Of a stretch of 64,000 nucleotides of DNA, positions 40,426 to 50,568 are shown one piece after another. The stretch lies in the NCBI GenBank assembly GCA_041751425.1, contig JBGSXL010000002.1:124001-188000 (forward strand). The letters run 5' to 3'. Each line of letters starts with the position of its first letter. The stretch's first letter is position 1. The translations under genes were made by a program, and so were the position numbers. The notes under the pieces are model-generated. The model saw nothing but the letters and a program-made list of their open reading frames with translations. It did not search any database and was not told the DNA's origin. The stretch is from JAVVEG01 sp041751425 (GTDB lineage Bacteria; Pseudomonadota; Gammaproteobacteria; Pseudomonadales; Pseudohongiellaceae).

Positions 40426-41589
40426 ATGTGTGGTTATATGCGCCAGGAAGTAAAGCAACTCAAAACGGCATTGGTTCTCTCGGGTGGTGGCGCCCGTGCC
40501 GCTTATCAAGTGGGTGTGCTGCGTGCGATTGCCAATCTGCTGCCCAAGGATGCAGCTAACCCTTTCCAAATTATCAGCGGCACCTCTGCTGGCGCATTGA
40601 ATGCGGTTTCTCTGGCAACACATGCCCAGCGTATGCGCACCGGTGTCAGAACGCTGGAGTACATCTGGAGGAATATTGAAAGCAAACAAGTTTACCGTCT
40701 GGACTCTGCAGGGTTGATAAGCAGTGCATCCAACTGGGTATTCTCGTTCATGGCAAGCAGACGCAGAAATACGCCCGTTTCTCTTTTGAATAATGAGCCG
40801 CTGGAGTCGTTACTGGGTAAAGTGTTGCGCCTGGAACGGCTACAGGAGAATATCAAAGCGGGCCTGCTGGATGCGATCAGTGTCACTGCGTCTGGCTATA
40901 CCAGCGGCGAGTCTGTGTCGTTTTTTGAAGCGGTACCGAGTATCGGGAACTGGCAGCGCCCCCATCGGGTAGGAATTAGAACGCAGCTCACCCTGCAGCA
41001 CCTGTTGGCGTCAACCGCAATTCCTACTTTATTTCCGGCCGTGAAAATCAATCGCGAATATTTTGGTGATGGTGCAATTCGACAATTGGCACCATTAAGC
41101 CCCGCTATTCATCTGGGTGCTGAAAAAATTCTCGCCATTGGTGTTAGCAGCTACAAGAGTCGCAGACCTGCAAAAGACTCGATCAGTGCCCACCCTTCTT
41201 TGACGCAGATTATCGGTCATGTTCTTAACAGTGCGTTTATAGACACCATGGTTACCGACCTGGACACTCTGCGACGTTACAATAATATTCTTCCTGCTAT
41301 TCCAACCGAAGCCAGACACGACAAAGATTTTCCACTGCGGCATATCGATCTGCTGGAAATATCACCCAGTGAAGATCTCAACATAATTGCCAGCGAGTAT
41401 TTCAATTCCCTGCCACGCGCATTGAGGTTGTTCATCAATGACACGGGATCAAGCAACATACTAAGTCTATTGCTGTTCGAAAAAGATTATTGCGAGGCGT
41501 TGATGACGCTGGGATTTTCGGACGCCATGGAAAAGTCCAGTCAGATTCTGGCGTTTTTCCGTCCGCAGGCAACGGTAGAACATTACTGA
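40426..41589 (+). CDS. Patatin-like phospholipase
   Basis: The protein has 387 residues. ALVLSGGGARAAYQVGVLRA (oxyanion hole), IISGTSAGALNAV (Ser nucleophile in G-x-S-x-G) and EYFGDGAIRQLAPLS (Asp of the dyad) are all intact. No signal peptide. The start may be ATG 40426 or 40438; neither has a good ribosome-binding site. Probably acts on membrane lipids. Its end overlaps msrA by 7 bases on the other strand. Confidence 0.93.
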   Translation: MCGYMRQEVKQLKTALVLSGGGARAAYQVGVLRAIANLLPKDAANPFQIISGTSAGALNAVSLATHAQRMRTGVRTLEYIWRNIESKQVYRLDSAGLISSASNWVFSFMASRRRNTPVSLLNNEPLESLLGKVLRLERLQENIKAGLLDAISVTASGYTSGESVSFFEAVPSIGNWQRPHRVGIRTQLTLQHLLASTAIPTLFPAVKINREYFGDGAIRQLAPLSPAIHLGAEKILAIGVSSYKSRRPAKDSISAHPSLTQIIGHVLNSAFIDTMVTDLDTLRRYNNILPAIPTEARHDKDFPLRHIDLLEISPSEDLNIIASEYFNSLPRALRLFINDTGSSNILSLLLFEKDYCEALMTLGFSDAMEKSSQILAFFRPQATVEHY

Positions 41590-42212
41590 CAACCAATACC
41601 CAGACCACCAATACCGCAATAACCATCCGGATTTTTCGCCAGATACTGTTGGTGATATTCTTCCGCATAATAAATATCGGGAGCTGTCTTAATTTCGGTT
41701 GTGATCGGCGCATACCCCGCCTGCGTCAGCTGTTGTTGATAACGCAGTTTGCTGGCCAACGCCTCCTCCAGTTGTGCCGCGTTGGTGGTGTAGATAACAG
41801 AGCGATACTGTGTGCCGCGATCATTCCCCTGACGCATGCCCTGCGTAGGATCATGGGACTCCCAGAAAATCTTCAACAATTTGCTGTAGCTGGTCTGCGC
41901 CGGATCGAAATAGACGATAACCACTTCCGCATGTCCGGTCCGGCCACTGCATACTTCATCGTAGCTGGGGTTAGGCGTGATCCCACCGGCATAGGCAACT
42001 GCGGTGCTGTAGACGCCGCCAGCTTTCCAGAACAGACGCTCTGCTCCCCAGAAACACCCCAGACCAAAAACTGCTTTCTCAACTCCCTCTGGCATTGGCT
42101 CCATGATGGGGCGCTGATTGACGAAATGTCTGTTGGTTATCTGTATTGCGTCTGAGCGGCCGGGCAATGCAGAATCTGCATCTGGTAAATCCTTTGGTTT
42201 CTGCAAAAACAT
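41583..42212 (-). CDS. msrA: Peptide methionine sulfoxide reductase MsrA
   Basis: The protein has 209 residues. AVFGLGCFWGAERLFWKAGG holds the catalytic Cys in GCFWG, followed by GYAGGITPNPSYDEVCSGRT and AEVVIVYFDPAQ. The Gly-rich end KNPDGYCGIGGLGIGCQ holds further Cys residues likely to be resolving cysteines. Repairs oxidised Met-S residues. Convergent with the patatin gene and divergent from argD. Confidence 0.96.
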   Translation of the reverse strand: MFLQKPKDLPDADSALPGRSDAIQITNRHFVNQRPIMEPMPEGVEKAVFGLGCFWGAERLFWKAGGVYSTAVAYAGGITPNPSYDEVCSGRTGHAEVVIVYFDPAQTSYSKLLKIFWESHDPTQGMRQGNDRGTQYRSVIYTTNAAQLEEALASKLRYQQQLTQAGYAPITTEIKTAPDIYYAEEYHQQYLAKNPDGYCGIGGLGIGCQ

Positions 42213-42354
42213 TCTGAACTCCTGCAGCTTGAATCACTGCGAATGATAAGGCATGATCGCGCCTTCAGATCTAACATAGACGCTTATTAAGTTTGTAGCA
42301 ATAGTTGCATGAATTGTTACTCGTATAGCCCGATGCATTTATAAAGGTGGAATC

Positions 42355-43527
42355 ATGAGCTCTGCACTAATGGCCAATTATGGCTATCCACAACTGGAAT
42401 TTGATCACGGCAACGGGTCATTCCTGTACACTGCCGAAGGCGATTCCTATCTGGACTTTACTTCCGGCATTGCGGTGAATTGTCTGGGGCATTGCCATCC
42501 ACATCTGGTGAAGTGCTTGAAAGCGCAGGCCGATAAACTCTGGCACAACTCCAATCTTTTTCGCATAACACCCACCGAAAAACTGGCACAGCGGCTGGTC
42601 GACCTTACCTTTGCTGACCGCGTGTTTTTCAGCAATTCGGGTACCGAGGCCGTGGAGGCCGGTTTCAAGATGATGCGTCGGTATCACTACGATCTTGGCG
42701 ACCGCGCGCGAGTTCGCATCATCAGCCTCACGCAATCTTTTCACGGTCGCACACTAGCGCCCATCGCTGCTTGTCGCAATCCGGTTCATATCGAAGGCTT
42801 TTTGACTGGTGATCCTGGTTTCGATCAAGTGAACTTCGGCGATCTGGAAGCACTGCGCGCACAAATCAGCGATCAGACAGCCGGTGTCATTCTCGAACCT
42901 ATACAGGGTGAAGGCGGAATCAGAGTGGTGCCAACTGATTACCTGCAGCAAGTACGTAAACTTTGTGATGAAAACGGTATTTTGTTAATGTTTGATGAAG
43001 TACAGTCAGGTGTCGGCCGTTCGGGGCATCTTTACGCATATCAAGCACTTGGTGTGATGCCTGACTTGCTGGCCTCAGCCAAAGGTTTGGGCGGTGGTTT
43101 CCCAATCGGGGCATGTCTTGCCACCGAGCGCGTTGCCCGACACATGGTAGCTGGTACGCATGGTAGTACGTTTGGTGGTAACCCATTAGCTACTGCTGTT
43201 GGCAATGCAGTGCTCGATATTATAACTGCGCCAGGATTTTTGGAGGAGTCGCAGAAAAATGCAGTCACGTTTAAAACGGGATTGTCAGAACTCATCAAGG
43301 AATTCCCAGCCGTTGTGCAGGAACAAACTGGCATGGGGTTCATGATCGGATTGAAATTGATTGTCAATAATGCGGAATTTATCGCTGCGCTGCTCAAGCA
43401 TAAGATGCTGGCAGTGAAAGCGGGCTCCAACTCCATCAGATTGCTGCCGCCACTGAATGTGAAACCTGCGGAAATTCAGCAGGCGCTAAGCATTCTTCGC
43501 GACGTTTGCCAGGAATGGCAAAAGTAA
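42355..43527 (+). CDS. argD: Acetylornithine aminotransferase (class III PLP)
   Basis: The protein has 390 residues. YLDFTSGIAVNCLGHCHPHL at the start, VFFSNSGTEAVEAGFKMMRR, ILEPIQGEGGIRVVPTDYLQ, LLMFDEVQSGVGRSG and the PLP Lys in LASAKGLGGGFPIGACLATE. AAGGTGG lies 6 bases before the ATG. The arginine biosynthesis enzyme is the best call; related succinylornithine or ornithine transaminases cannot be excluded from sequence alone. Confidence 0.88.
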   Translation: MSSALMANYGYPQLEFDHGNGSFLYTAEGDSYLDFTSGIAVNCLGHCHPHLVKCLKAQADKLWHNSNLFRITPTEKLAQRLVDLTFADRVFFSNSGTEAVEAGFKMMRRYHYDLGDRARVRIISLTQSFHGRTLAPIAACRNPVHIEGFLTGDPGFDQVNFGDLEALRAQISDQTAGVILEPIQGEGGIRVVPTDYLQQVRKLCDENGILLMFDEVQSGVGRSGHLYAYQALGVMPDLLASAKGLGGGFPIGACLATERVARHMVAGTHGSTFGGNPLATAVGNAVLDIITAPGFLEESQKNAVTFKTGLSELIKEFPAVVQEQTGMGFMIGLKLIVNNAEFIAALLKHKMLAVKAGSNSIRLLPPLNVKPAEIQQALSILRDVCQEWQK

Positions 43528-43576
43528 ATAATTGGTCTGTTGGTAGTGCTGGCCGCTGGGAGGGACGAAGCCAAAG

Positions 43577-46500
43577 ATGAAGGGAATTCGGCGCCATACC
43601 AAAATGCTTACACTGGGATCAAGCGGAATACATAATACAACTGCCGATGATCTATGGAATCTTATCGCGCTCTGCTCGGATCTGCATTGGCGCGAAGATA
43701 CCGATGGCAAGTGTTTAAGCTTACGCTGCAACGACACAATAGAAAACAAGACCCTGTTCAGCACCCTGCCTGGAAAAACTATATACGAGTTCGGTTTCTC
43801 CGCTGTTGATGACAAACAGCATAAAGCCTACCAGTCATCTCAAGTACAACGACAATCCTTCAGCAATTACATTTGTAAACTCGTTGATGGCGTTCAGCTG
43901 CGCTATTTTAGTATAAGCGGCGAACCGCTCTTCGATATTGCGAATCAATTCATCGGCTATAATTGTCTGGCTCAGGATATTTCCAGGCAGAAGGAAACGG
44001 AAAACAGTCTGCGTAGATTTCGTGCTGCTGTAGACACCTCAAGCGATATGATTTACCTGGTCGATGCCGAGACCATGCGTTTCGTTGATGTAAATGACAC
44101 CGCTTGTGAGAATGCAGGGCTAAGCCGTGAAAAAATGTTGACGATGGGCCCGGAACAAATGCTCTCACAGGATAAGGATACTGTTGCGAAGCGCTACGAG
44201 ATGTTGATAACAACCGGCATCAGTCATTGTATGGAAAGTCAGGTATTGGATCGAGATGGCAAGCCTGGGGTTGTAGAAGTCAGCAGTCGGGCGGTACTCA
44301 TTGGCGGTCGTTGGATAATCATCGGCATGAGTCGCGATATTACTCTGCGCAAGCAGGCAGAGGACACTTCCCTGCGCTTGCGACAAATGTTCTCAGCTCT
44401 TAGTGAAAGTAACGAAGCAATTCTAAGAGCAACCAGTATCGAATCCCTTTATCAGAATGTTTGCAAAGCTGCCGTAAAAGGAGGCAAATTCAATATCGCC
44501 ACTGTCATAACGCCTGATGAAAGTGGCTGGCTGAAATCAGTTGCTACTGCAGGCAGCATCCTTAATATCATGAACTCTGTGAAAATTTCAATTGACGCAG
44601 AAAAAACTGAAGGCCAGGGACTCTCCGGCATAGCCTACAGAACACAGACCCCCTGTGTCAGCAATGATTTTGTGCAGGATAAGAGGACCCGGGCGTGGCA
44701 TGAAATCGCTTTAAAGAATGGAATTGCAAGCGCTGCTGCGTTTCCCTTATTCAAACGAAAAATATGTGTCGGTATTCTGCTTTTTTATTCTGTCGAAAAG
44801 AATTCATTTGACGAGGATATTGTAAAACTCCTGAGCAATATGGCCGAAAACGTTTCTTATGCATTGGATAGCTTTGAGAGTGAAACTGATCGTAAACAAG
44901 CGGAAATAGTTCTGCGGGAGAGCGAGGAACGATTCAGGAGCCTTACCCATCTCTCTTCTGATTTTTACTGGGAACAAAATGCAGAGCTATATTTCACCAA
45001 ATACGAAGGTAATATAGTTGGCGAAAGTAATATCAGAGCAGTAGAGACAATCATCGGCAACCAGATCTGGTCTATTGATCGCGTTACACCCGGCGCTACA
45101 AGTTGGGATTCGTTGAAAAGTACCATGATAAATCATGAAAAGTTCCGTGATTTCGAATGCTCATTTACCAATGATAGTGATGATATCTACCACCTTTCAC
45201 TAAGCGGCGAACCTATTTTCAATGATGAAGGTTTGTTTACCGGATATCGAGGCATATCTCGAGATGTCACAGCACGAAAGCGAGTTTCTGATCATATAAA
45301 ATATCTTGCCACTCATGACCATTTAACTAAATTGCCAAATCGTGTGATGTTCAGTGAATTACTTGAACTAGCCACTAGAACTGCCAAACGCTATAAGAAT
45401 CAGACTTTCGCGATACTCTTCATTGATCTGGACCGATTCAAGTCTATTAATGATACTTATGGCCATCATGTTGGTGACGATCTGCTAAAAGAAGTTGCGA
45501 TACGACTTCGTAAGCCATTGCGCGCCAGCGATGTAGTGGCCAGGTTGGGTGGAGACGAGTTCGTTATCCTGCTGCAGAATATTGACCAGCAGGAGCAAAT
45601 AGCGAAAATTTCCGGCAATTTGCTCAAGGCTTTTACCAATCCCATAATACTGAACGGTAAAGAATGCCGGGTTACTGCAAGCATCGGTATCAGTATTTTT
45701 GGTCGGGACGCAGATGATGAAGAAACATTGATGAAACATGCCGATGCAGCCATGTATGTTGCAAAAGAAGAAGGTAAGAACAATTTCCAGTTTTATTCCA
45801 GCGACATTCACCAAATGACGCAGGAGAAAATCAACCTTGAACTGAATTTACGCAGCGCATTGGAACAACACGAATTCAGCCTGCATTATCAGGCAAAACT
45901 TGACCTGCAGTCTGGTGAAGTAACCGGCGTGGAAGCGTTGCTGCGCTGGGACAATGAACACATGGGAAGCATCGCACCCGATCGCTTCATTCCGGTGGCA
46001 GAAGAGTCGGGTTTGATCATAGATATCGGTAACTGGGTTCTGCATACTGCCTGTCAACAAATGATTGATTGGGACAGCCAGGGAATTGGGAATCTTCGCC
46101 TTGCGGTGAATCTTTCTGCCCGGCAGTTCAATGACCCCGACTTGCTCAATAAAATAAAGCATGCCCTGGACACATCCGGACTTGCCCCGCACATGCTGGA
46201 ACTGGAGATCACTGAAAGCGTCGTCATTCACAACCCGAAACGTGCATTTATGGTCATGTCACAGATAAAAGAGTTAGGCGTGAAACTGGCATTGGATGAT
46301 TTTGGTACAGGGTACTCATCCCTGGGACAATTGAAAAACTATCCCATTGATACATTGAAGATAGATAGAACTTTCATTTTCGATATTCCCGCCAACGAAG
46401 AAGACAAGGCGATTTGCAAAGCGATCATATCCATGGGGAATACATTGGGCCTGAGAATCGTCGCGGAAGGTGTTGAACAGGATGCTCAATTACATTTTCT

Positions 46501-46612
46501 ACGCGATCATCATTGTAATGAGGTACAGGGGTTTTTCATTCATAAACCAGGAGCGGCAGAAAATTTCACACGCTGGTATCGACTGCACGACCACCAGGCC
46601 TTTCGTTGCTAA
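43577..46612 (+). CDS. PAS-PAS-GAF-PAS-GGDEF-EAL c-di-GMP signalling protein
   Basis: The protein has 1011 residues with no membrane segment. PAS-like regions lie near 15-130 and 135-250, a GAF domain near 270-430, and a third PAS near 450-565. GGDEF follows at about 658-662 (VVARLGGDEFVILLQN), with the I-site RASD five residues before it. EAL follows near 785 (GVEALLRWDNEHMG), with LEITESVV, LALDDFGTGYSSLGQL and KIDRTFIF. Both catalytic motifs are intact, so it could make or break down c-di-GMP depending on its sensor input. Next to two more signalling genes. Confidence 0.93.
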   Translation: MKGIRRHTKMLTLGSSGIHNTTADDLWNLIALCSDLHWREDTDGKCLSLRCNDTIENKTLFSTLPGKTIYEFGFSAVDDKQHKAYQSSQVQRQSFSNYICKLVDGVQLRYFSISGEPLFDIANQFIGYNCLAQDISRQKETENSLRRFRAAVDTSSDMIYLVDAETMRFVDVNDTACENAGLSREKMLTMGPEQMLSQDKDTVAKRYEMLITTGISHCMESQVLDRDGKPGVVEVSSRAVLIGGRWIIIGMSRDITLRKQAEDTSLRLRQMFSALSESNEAILRATSIESLYQNVCKAAVKGGKFNIATVITPDESGWLKSVATAGSILNIMNSVKISIDAEKTEGQGLSGIAYRTQTPCVSNDFVQDKRTRAWHEIALKNGIASAAAFPLFKRKICVGILLFYSVEKNSFDEDIVKLLSNMAENVSYALDSFESETDRKQAEIVLRESEERFRSLTHLSSDFYWEQNAELYFTKYEGNIVGESNIRAVETIIGNQIWSIDRVTPGATSWDSLKSTMINHEKFRDFECSFTNDSDDIYHLSLSGEPIFNDEGLFTGYRGISRDVTARKRVSDHIKYLATHDHLTKLPNRVMFSELLELATRTAKRYKNQTFAILFIDLDRFKSINDTYGHHVGDDLLKEVAIRLRKPLRASDVVARLGGDEFVILLQNIDQQEQIAKISGNLLKAFTNPIILNGKECRVTASIGISIFGRDADDEETLMKHADAAMYVAKEEGKNNFQFYSSDIHQMTQEKINLELNLRSALEQHEFSLHYQAKLDLQSGEVTGVEALLRWDNEHMGSIAPDRFIPVAEESGLIIDIGNWVLHTACQQMIDWDSQGIGNLRLAVNLSARQFNDPDLLNKIKHALDTSGLAPHMLELEITESVVIHNPKRAFMVMSQIKELGVKLALDDFGTGYSSLGQLKNYPIDTLKIDRTFIFDIPANEEDKAICKAIISMGNTLGLRIVAEGVEQDAQLHFLRDHHCNEVQGFFIHKPGAAENFTRWYRLHDHQAFRC

Positions 46613-46652
46613 CATCGCGCAACGAAGCGCTATTATTTCTCCTTGCGCGATG
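46613..46652. terminator. 10-bp hairpin at the convergent ends of the GGDEF-EAL gene and glpE
   Basis: CATCGCGCAA (46613-46622) and TTGCGCGATG (46643-46652) are perfect complements with a 20-base loop. The glpE stop lies within the loop. No T-run of note on either strand. Confidence 0.5.
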
Positions 46653-46938
46653 CGCTCCAGGCCTCAAAACCACCTTCCAGGCTATACGTTTTTTCGAAAC
46701 CGTGATCAGAAAAAAAAGCCGCTGCCGTCTTGCTTGCATTGCCATGATAACAATAGACGATCAACGGGCGCTTGCGGTCGGCTTTCTGAAGAAAATCCTG
46801 AATATTTTCATTGCTGATATGCACAGCATTTTCAATATGCGCTGCGGCATATGACATCTGATCGCGTATATCCACGATCTGCGCCTTATAGGCAATCATT
46901 TCGCGAGCGCTATCTACATCAACCAATCCACACGTCAT
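46633..46938 (-). CDS. glpE: Thiosulfate sulfurtransferase GlpE (single-domain rhodanese)
   Basis: The protein has 101 residues from ATG 46938, which has AGGAAG 7 bases upstream; a longer form from TTG 46965 is less likely. AQIVDIRDQMSYAAAHIENA and the active loop VYCYHGNASKTAAAFF, with Cys followed by YHGN, are GlpE-type, and LEGGFEAW closes the fold. It transfers sulfur from thiosulfate to cyanide or thiols. Its neighbours are signalling genes, so no pathway link is evident. Confidence 0.92.
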   Translation of the reverse strand: MTCGLVDVDSAREMIAYKAQIVDIRDQMSYAAAHIENAVHISNENIQDFLQKADRKRPLIVYCYHGNASKTAAAFFSDHGFEKTYSLEGGFEAWSASRKEK

Positions 46939-47001
46939 CAATAAACTTCCTGATTTCTGAATCAAAATACTTACATTGCAGAATACTGAGGTGGGACCTT
47001 G

Positions 47002-48225
47002 TTACCGAGTATACATGCTACTGACATACTGCAACCTCTGTTCGAAATACCAATTGCGCGCTGCTTCGGATGACATGGGTCTCGCAATGGCGAATCCCTG
47101 CGCGAGATCACAACCTACCGTGCGCAAATAGGCCAGCGCCTCTTCATCTTCAACACCTTCTGCGGTTGTTCGCAGGCCCAGGCTGTGCCCCAGCTCTATA
47201 ATGGATTTTATAACTGTGCGTGACTCCTGGGAGGTACTGGCTGTCATGACAAAAGAGCGGTCCACTTTGATCTCTGAAAAAGGCAAGCGCACCAACTGCA
47301 ACATCGAAGAGAACCCGGTACAGAAATCATCAATGGACAATTGAAATCCTTTCAAACGCAACCGCGTTAATAGATCAAGAGAAATTACCGGGTCCTCCAT
47401 TGTCGTGGTTTCTGTCAACTCGAAAAGCAATGATGTGGAAGGCACATTCAGGTTCTGACAAAGTTCCGCAACACGATCAGCGAATGCAAGATTCTTCAGG
47501 TTCTTCGCTGAAATGTTGATCGAAATATGCATCTCATTGTGATTAAAACCTTCAGCAAAAAAGTTAAGCGCCAGATCAATGACACGATCGGTGAGTTGAT
47601 CTATCAATCCGCTGAGTTCGGCAACTGGGATGAAATCTCCCGGGGAAATAATACCTACTTCCGGATGGTACCAACGAACCAAAGCTTCAAAGCCAACCGG
47701 TTTTCCGTTTTTACAACTTATCTTGGGTTGATAAACCAGAAAGAGTTCATGTTTGTCCAACGCTTCCTGCAACGAATCCTGATTAACGACTGCCCGACTC
47801 GCAGCGCTACTGGCCATCGGGATGCTTTCCGGCAGGTCATTGCTGGGGGTTTTACTCTCACTTTGCAGGAGTTTTCTCAAAGCTGATGGCAGGAAGGGCT
47901 TAGCCAATACACCAAGAATCATTAATTTGTGTTCTGCAGCAGACCGCCCTGCGGCATCCAATACACGACTGCCTACTCCACTGGTAATGATTATCTTCGC
48001 ACGACAACTGCGGCGAGCCAGCTCAACCATAACTTCCACGCCATCCATTTCCGGCATGACCAGATCCAGTGCAATATGGGTTGGTTGCCACGAGTCCAGA
48101 GCCGCGAAAAAATCTGTCGGTTTATCTGTAGCTTGAGACTCCATACCCATGGTGTCTGCAATAAAGCATATCGTCTGCCCTATTAATGGATCGTCATCCA
48201 GAATAAGGAGTCTTTTATCGCTCAC
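47002..48225 (-). CDS. Response regulator with REC-EAL domains (c-di-GMP phosphodiesterase)
   Basis: The protein has 407 residues. REC at 1-120, phosphoacceptor Asp in HIALDLVMPEMDGVEVMVEL, with LLILDDDPLI acids at the start. EAL near residue 178 (GFEALVRWYHPEVGI), with FELTETTTMED, LSIDDFCTGFSSMLQLVRLP and IKVDRSFVM. The loop-6 motif reads DDFCTGFSS in place of DDFGTGYSS, but metal ligands look intact. Resembles RocR and PvrR. It starts 3 bases after the stop of the hybrid kinase gene, so they form a pair. Confidence 0.93.
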   Translation of the reverse strand: MSDKRLLILDDDPLIGQTICFIADTMGMESQATDKPTDFFAALDSWQPTHIALDLVMPEMDGVEVMVELARRSCRAKIIITSGVGSRVLDAAGRSAAEHKLMILGVLAKPFLPSALRKLLQSESKTPSNDLPESIPMASSAASRAVVNQDSLQEALDKHELFLVYQPKISCKNGKPVGFEALVRWYHPEVGIISPGDFIPVAELSGLIDQLTDRVIDLALNFFAEGFNHNEMHISINISAKNLKNLAFADRVAELCQNLNVPSTSLLFELTETTTMEDPVISLDLLTRLRLKGFQLSIDDFCTGFSSMLQLVRLPFSEIKVDRSFVMTASTSQESRTVIKSIIELGHSLGLRTTAEGVEDEEALAYLRTVGCDLAQGFAIARPMSSEAARNWYFEQRLQYVSSMYTR

Positions 48226-48228
48226 CAG

Positions 48229-50451
48229 TCACACCTCGTCCATTTGCATTGCAGTTGGCTCCGACAGCACAGTATGAACCTTAAGCGCCAACTGCTGACG
48301 ATTATAAGGTTTGCTCAATAGTTGTAAATTAAGCTCTTGAGAATCTTTACCGCTCAACACATTATCCGGATAACCTGAGCTGTAAAGGACTTTCAGGCGC
48401 GGTAGGAGTAGTTTTGCAGACAAAGCCAGTTCGTGTCCATTCATTCCGCCTGGCATGATTACGTCAGTGAACAGCAGATCAAAGGCTTCACCTGCCTCCA
48501 ATACGCCCAACGCTTCACTCCCATTGGCAGCGTCTACAACCTGATAACCCAGACTACACAATTGCTCATAGGCATATTGCCTGACCAATTCATTATCCTC
48601 GACCAGTAGAATTTTCTCTCCGTTCCCGTACATCTGTGCAATATCACCTTCGGGCAACGCACGGTGTTCACCGAAGTAGCGAGGAAAATACAAACTGACT
48701 TTTGTACCCATACCTGGCTGTGAATCTATGGTGATATGACCTTTCGACTGGCGGATGAATCCGTACACCATACTGAGCCCCAGGCCTGTTCCTTTGCCAT
48801 GTTCCTTGGTCGTGAAGAAAGGATCAAACAACTTCTCCATATGTTCCTGCGCAATACCGATACCATTATCCGCTACGGAAATCATCACATAATCTCCTGC
48901 CTCAAAATCCGGTGCGTCGCTAAAAGTGTCTCTATCCAGACTCACGTTAACAGTGGTTATGCTCATATGTCCGCCACCGTGCATTGCATCGCGTGCATTG
49001 AGCGAAAGGTTGAGCAATGCTGATTCCAGTTGCGCAGCGTCCACCAGTGCCAACCAAATGTTTTCCGTCAGATTCAGTTCAATTTCGATATCTTCTTTGA
49101 CGGTACGTTGCAATAACGCTTCAAGATTTATAACGTGATGGTTGATATCGACTGCAGTGGGTTCCAGCACCTGACGGCGCGCGAATGACAACAGGTGATT
49201 GGTCAGTTCCGCACCGCGCTGGGAAGCTGTTCTGATCATGACTGCCAGTGCTGCCAGCCGCGGTTTATCTTCAAGTTGTTCGACCAGTAAGTCCGAATTG
49301 CCCAGGATGACTGTTAACAGATTATTGAAATCATGCGCCACCCCGCCAGTCAATTGGCCTACCGCATCCAGTTTCTGAGCACGGCTCAATATGGCCCCCT
49401 GCTCTTTGATGCGGACATTGGCCAGTTCGCGTTCCTGAATAGCATTCACGTGTACGATGCCAAACGCCATATTATCCGCCAGCTCCTGCAGTAACTGCAA
49501 TTCATCATGCGCCGTTTCCTGAACGCTGCCCGTGTACAGGGTCAAAACAGCGAATGTCTTCCCGGCATGCGATAACGGCAAGCATACAACGCCCTTGTAA
49601 CCGCGCTGCAACGCCTCTGAGGCTTGTTGCGGATGCGTTTCTGTCCAGAGCTTTTCGATGTCACGTGTGATGGAAAGTTTCCCGGAACGAGCGCATCGGC
49701 CAGCGGGACCTTTGCCTAGCATATCGTCCTCATCCCAATTGAGATCCAGTGTACTCAGATAATCAAGTTCATCACCGGCCCAAGCTACCGGCTCAATCCT
49801 TTTCCGTTCTGCCCGGATAAAACCGACCCAGGCCATTTTATATCCGCCCTCTTCTACCGCTAACTGGCAAATATCATTCAGGAGCTCGGACTCACTTTCT
49901 GTCCGTAACAACGCCTGATTACAGTGGCTCAACATCTTTTGTGTACGTGTATGTCTTGTCAGCAGTTGTTGCGTACGATTGCGTTGTATAATCGCAGTGC
50001 ACGATTCCGCCAGCAATTGCAATGCGTTCGCCTCGTTCTGCGAAAAAGCGCTTGGTCTGACAGCGACAACGCGCAGAATTCCAATGGCATTGCCACCCAT
50101 CTTCATTGGCACAACTACTAAGGAACGAATACCTGCCGCCTGACATGAGGCTGCATCAACGCGCGGATCAACATCCGAATCTTCCGTAAAGAGTGCGCAA
50201 TTTTTTTCGACGGCGAGACCAGATAAACTGCTTTTGAGATTAAGCTTGAACTGTGGTTGACTGATGGAAATGCCACAGACTGTACGATGGATGATCATGC
50301 CATCACTCACCACCTCGATAATGGCACCGTCCCCATCCAGCAAGCTTTGTGACAGCTCTGCAAGTTGAAGCAAAACCTCTTCATAAACAGCTTCATTCAA
50401 CGTGAGATGTCGTTGCGCCTCAATAACTGATGACAGCAGATTTTCTTTCAT
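48229..50451 (-). CDS. GAF-GAF hybrid sensor histidine kinase with C-terminal receiver
   Basis: The protein has 740 residues with no membrane segment. Two GAF domains lie at about 15-165 and 180-345. The HisKA phospho-site His near residue 373 is in GGVAHDFNNLLTVILGNSDL. The HATPase has the N box LESALLNLSLNARDAM, VADNGIGI and KGTGLGLSMVYGF. The receiver near 615-735 has Asp in LLFTDVIMPGGMNGHEL. Phosphate can pass to the REC-EAL partner downstream. The liu operon diverges from its start. Confidence 0.94.
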   Translation of the reverse strand: MKENLLSSVIEAQRHLTLNEAVYEEVLLQLAELSQSLLDGDGAIIEVVSDGMIIHRTVCGISISQPQFKLNLKSSLSGLAVEKNCALFTEDSDVDPRVDAASCQAAGIRSLVVVPMKMGGNAIGILRVVAVRPSAFSQNEANALQLLAESCTAIIQRNRTQQLLTRHTRTQKMLSHCNQALLRTESESELLNDICQLAVEEGGYKMAWVGFIRAERKRIEPVAWAGDELDYLSTLDLNWDEDDMLGKGPAGRCARSGKLSITRDIEKLWTETHPQQASEALQRGYKGVVCLPLSHAGKTFAVLTLYTGSVQETAHDELQLLQELADNMAFGIVHVNAIQERELANVRIKEQGAILSRAQKLDAVGQLTGGVAHDFNNLLTVILGNSDLLVEQLEDKPRLAALAVMIRTASQRGAELTNHLLSFARRQVLEPTAVDINHHVINLEALLQRTVKEDIEIELNLTENIWLALVDAAQLESALLNLSLNARDAMHGGGHMSITTVNVSLDRDTFSDAPDFEAGDYVMISVADNGIGIAQEHMEKLFDPFFTTKEHGKGTGLGLSMVYGFIRQSKGHITIDSQPGMGTKVSLYFPRYFGEHRALPEGDIAQMYGNGEKILLVEDNELVRQYAYEQLCSLGYQVVDAANGSEALGVLEAGEAFDLLFTDVIMPGGMNGHELALSAKLLLPRLKVLYSSGYPDNVLSGKDSQELNLQLLSKPYNRQQLALKVHTVLSEPTAMQMDEV

Positions 50452-50568
50452 AACTTCGCCCGGACTTTTTTATCGACCCTACCTATCCAGCCTTTACGCT
50501 GTTTTATAAGTAAATTCAAGCAGTGATTGCTGCCAGACAATGTGAATGGCTTCAGTATTGGTTTAGAA

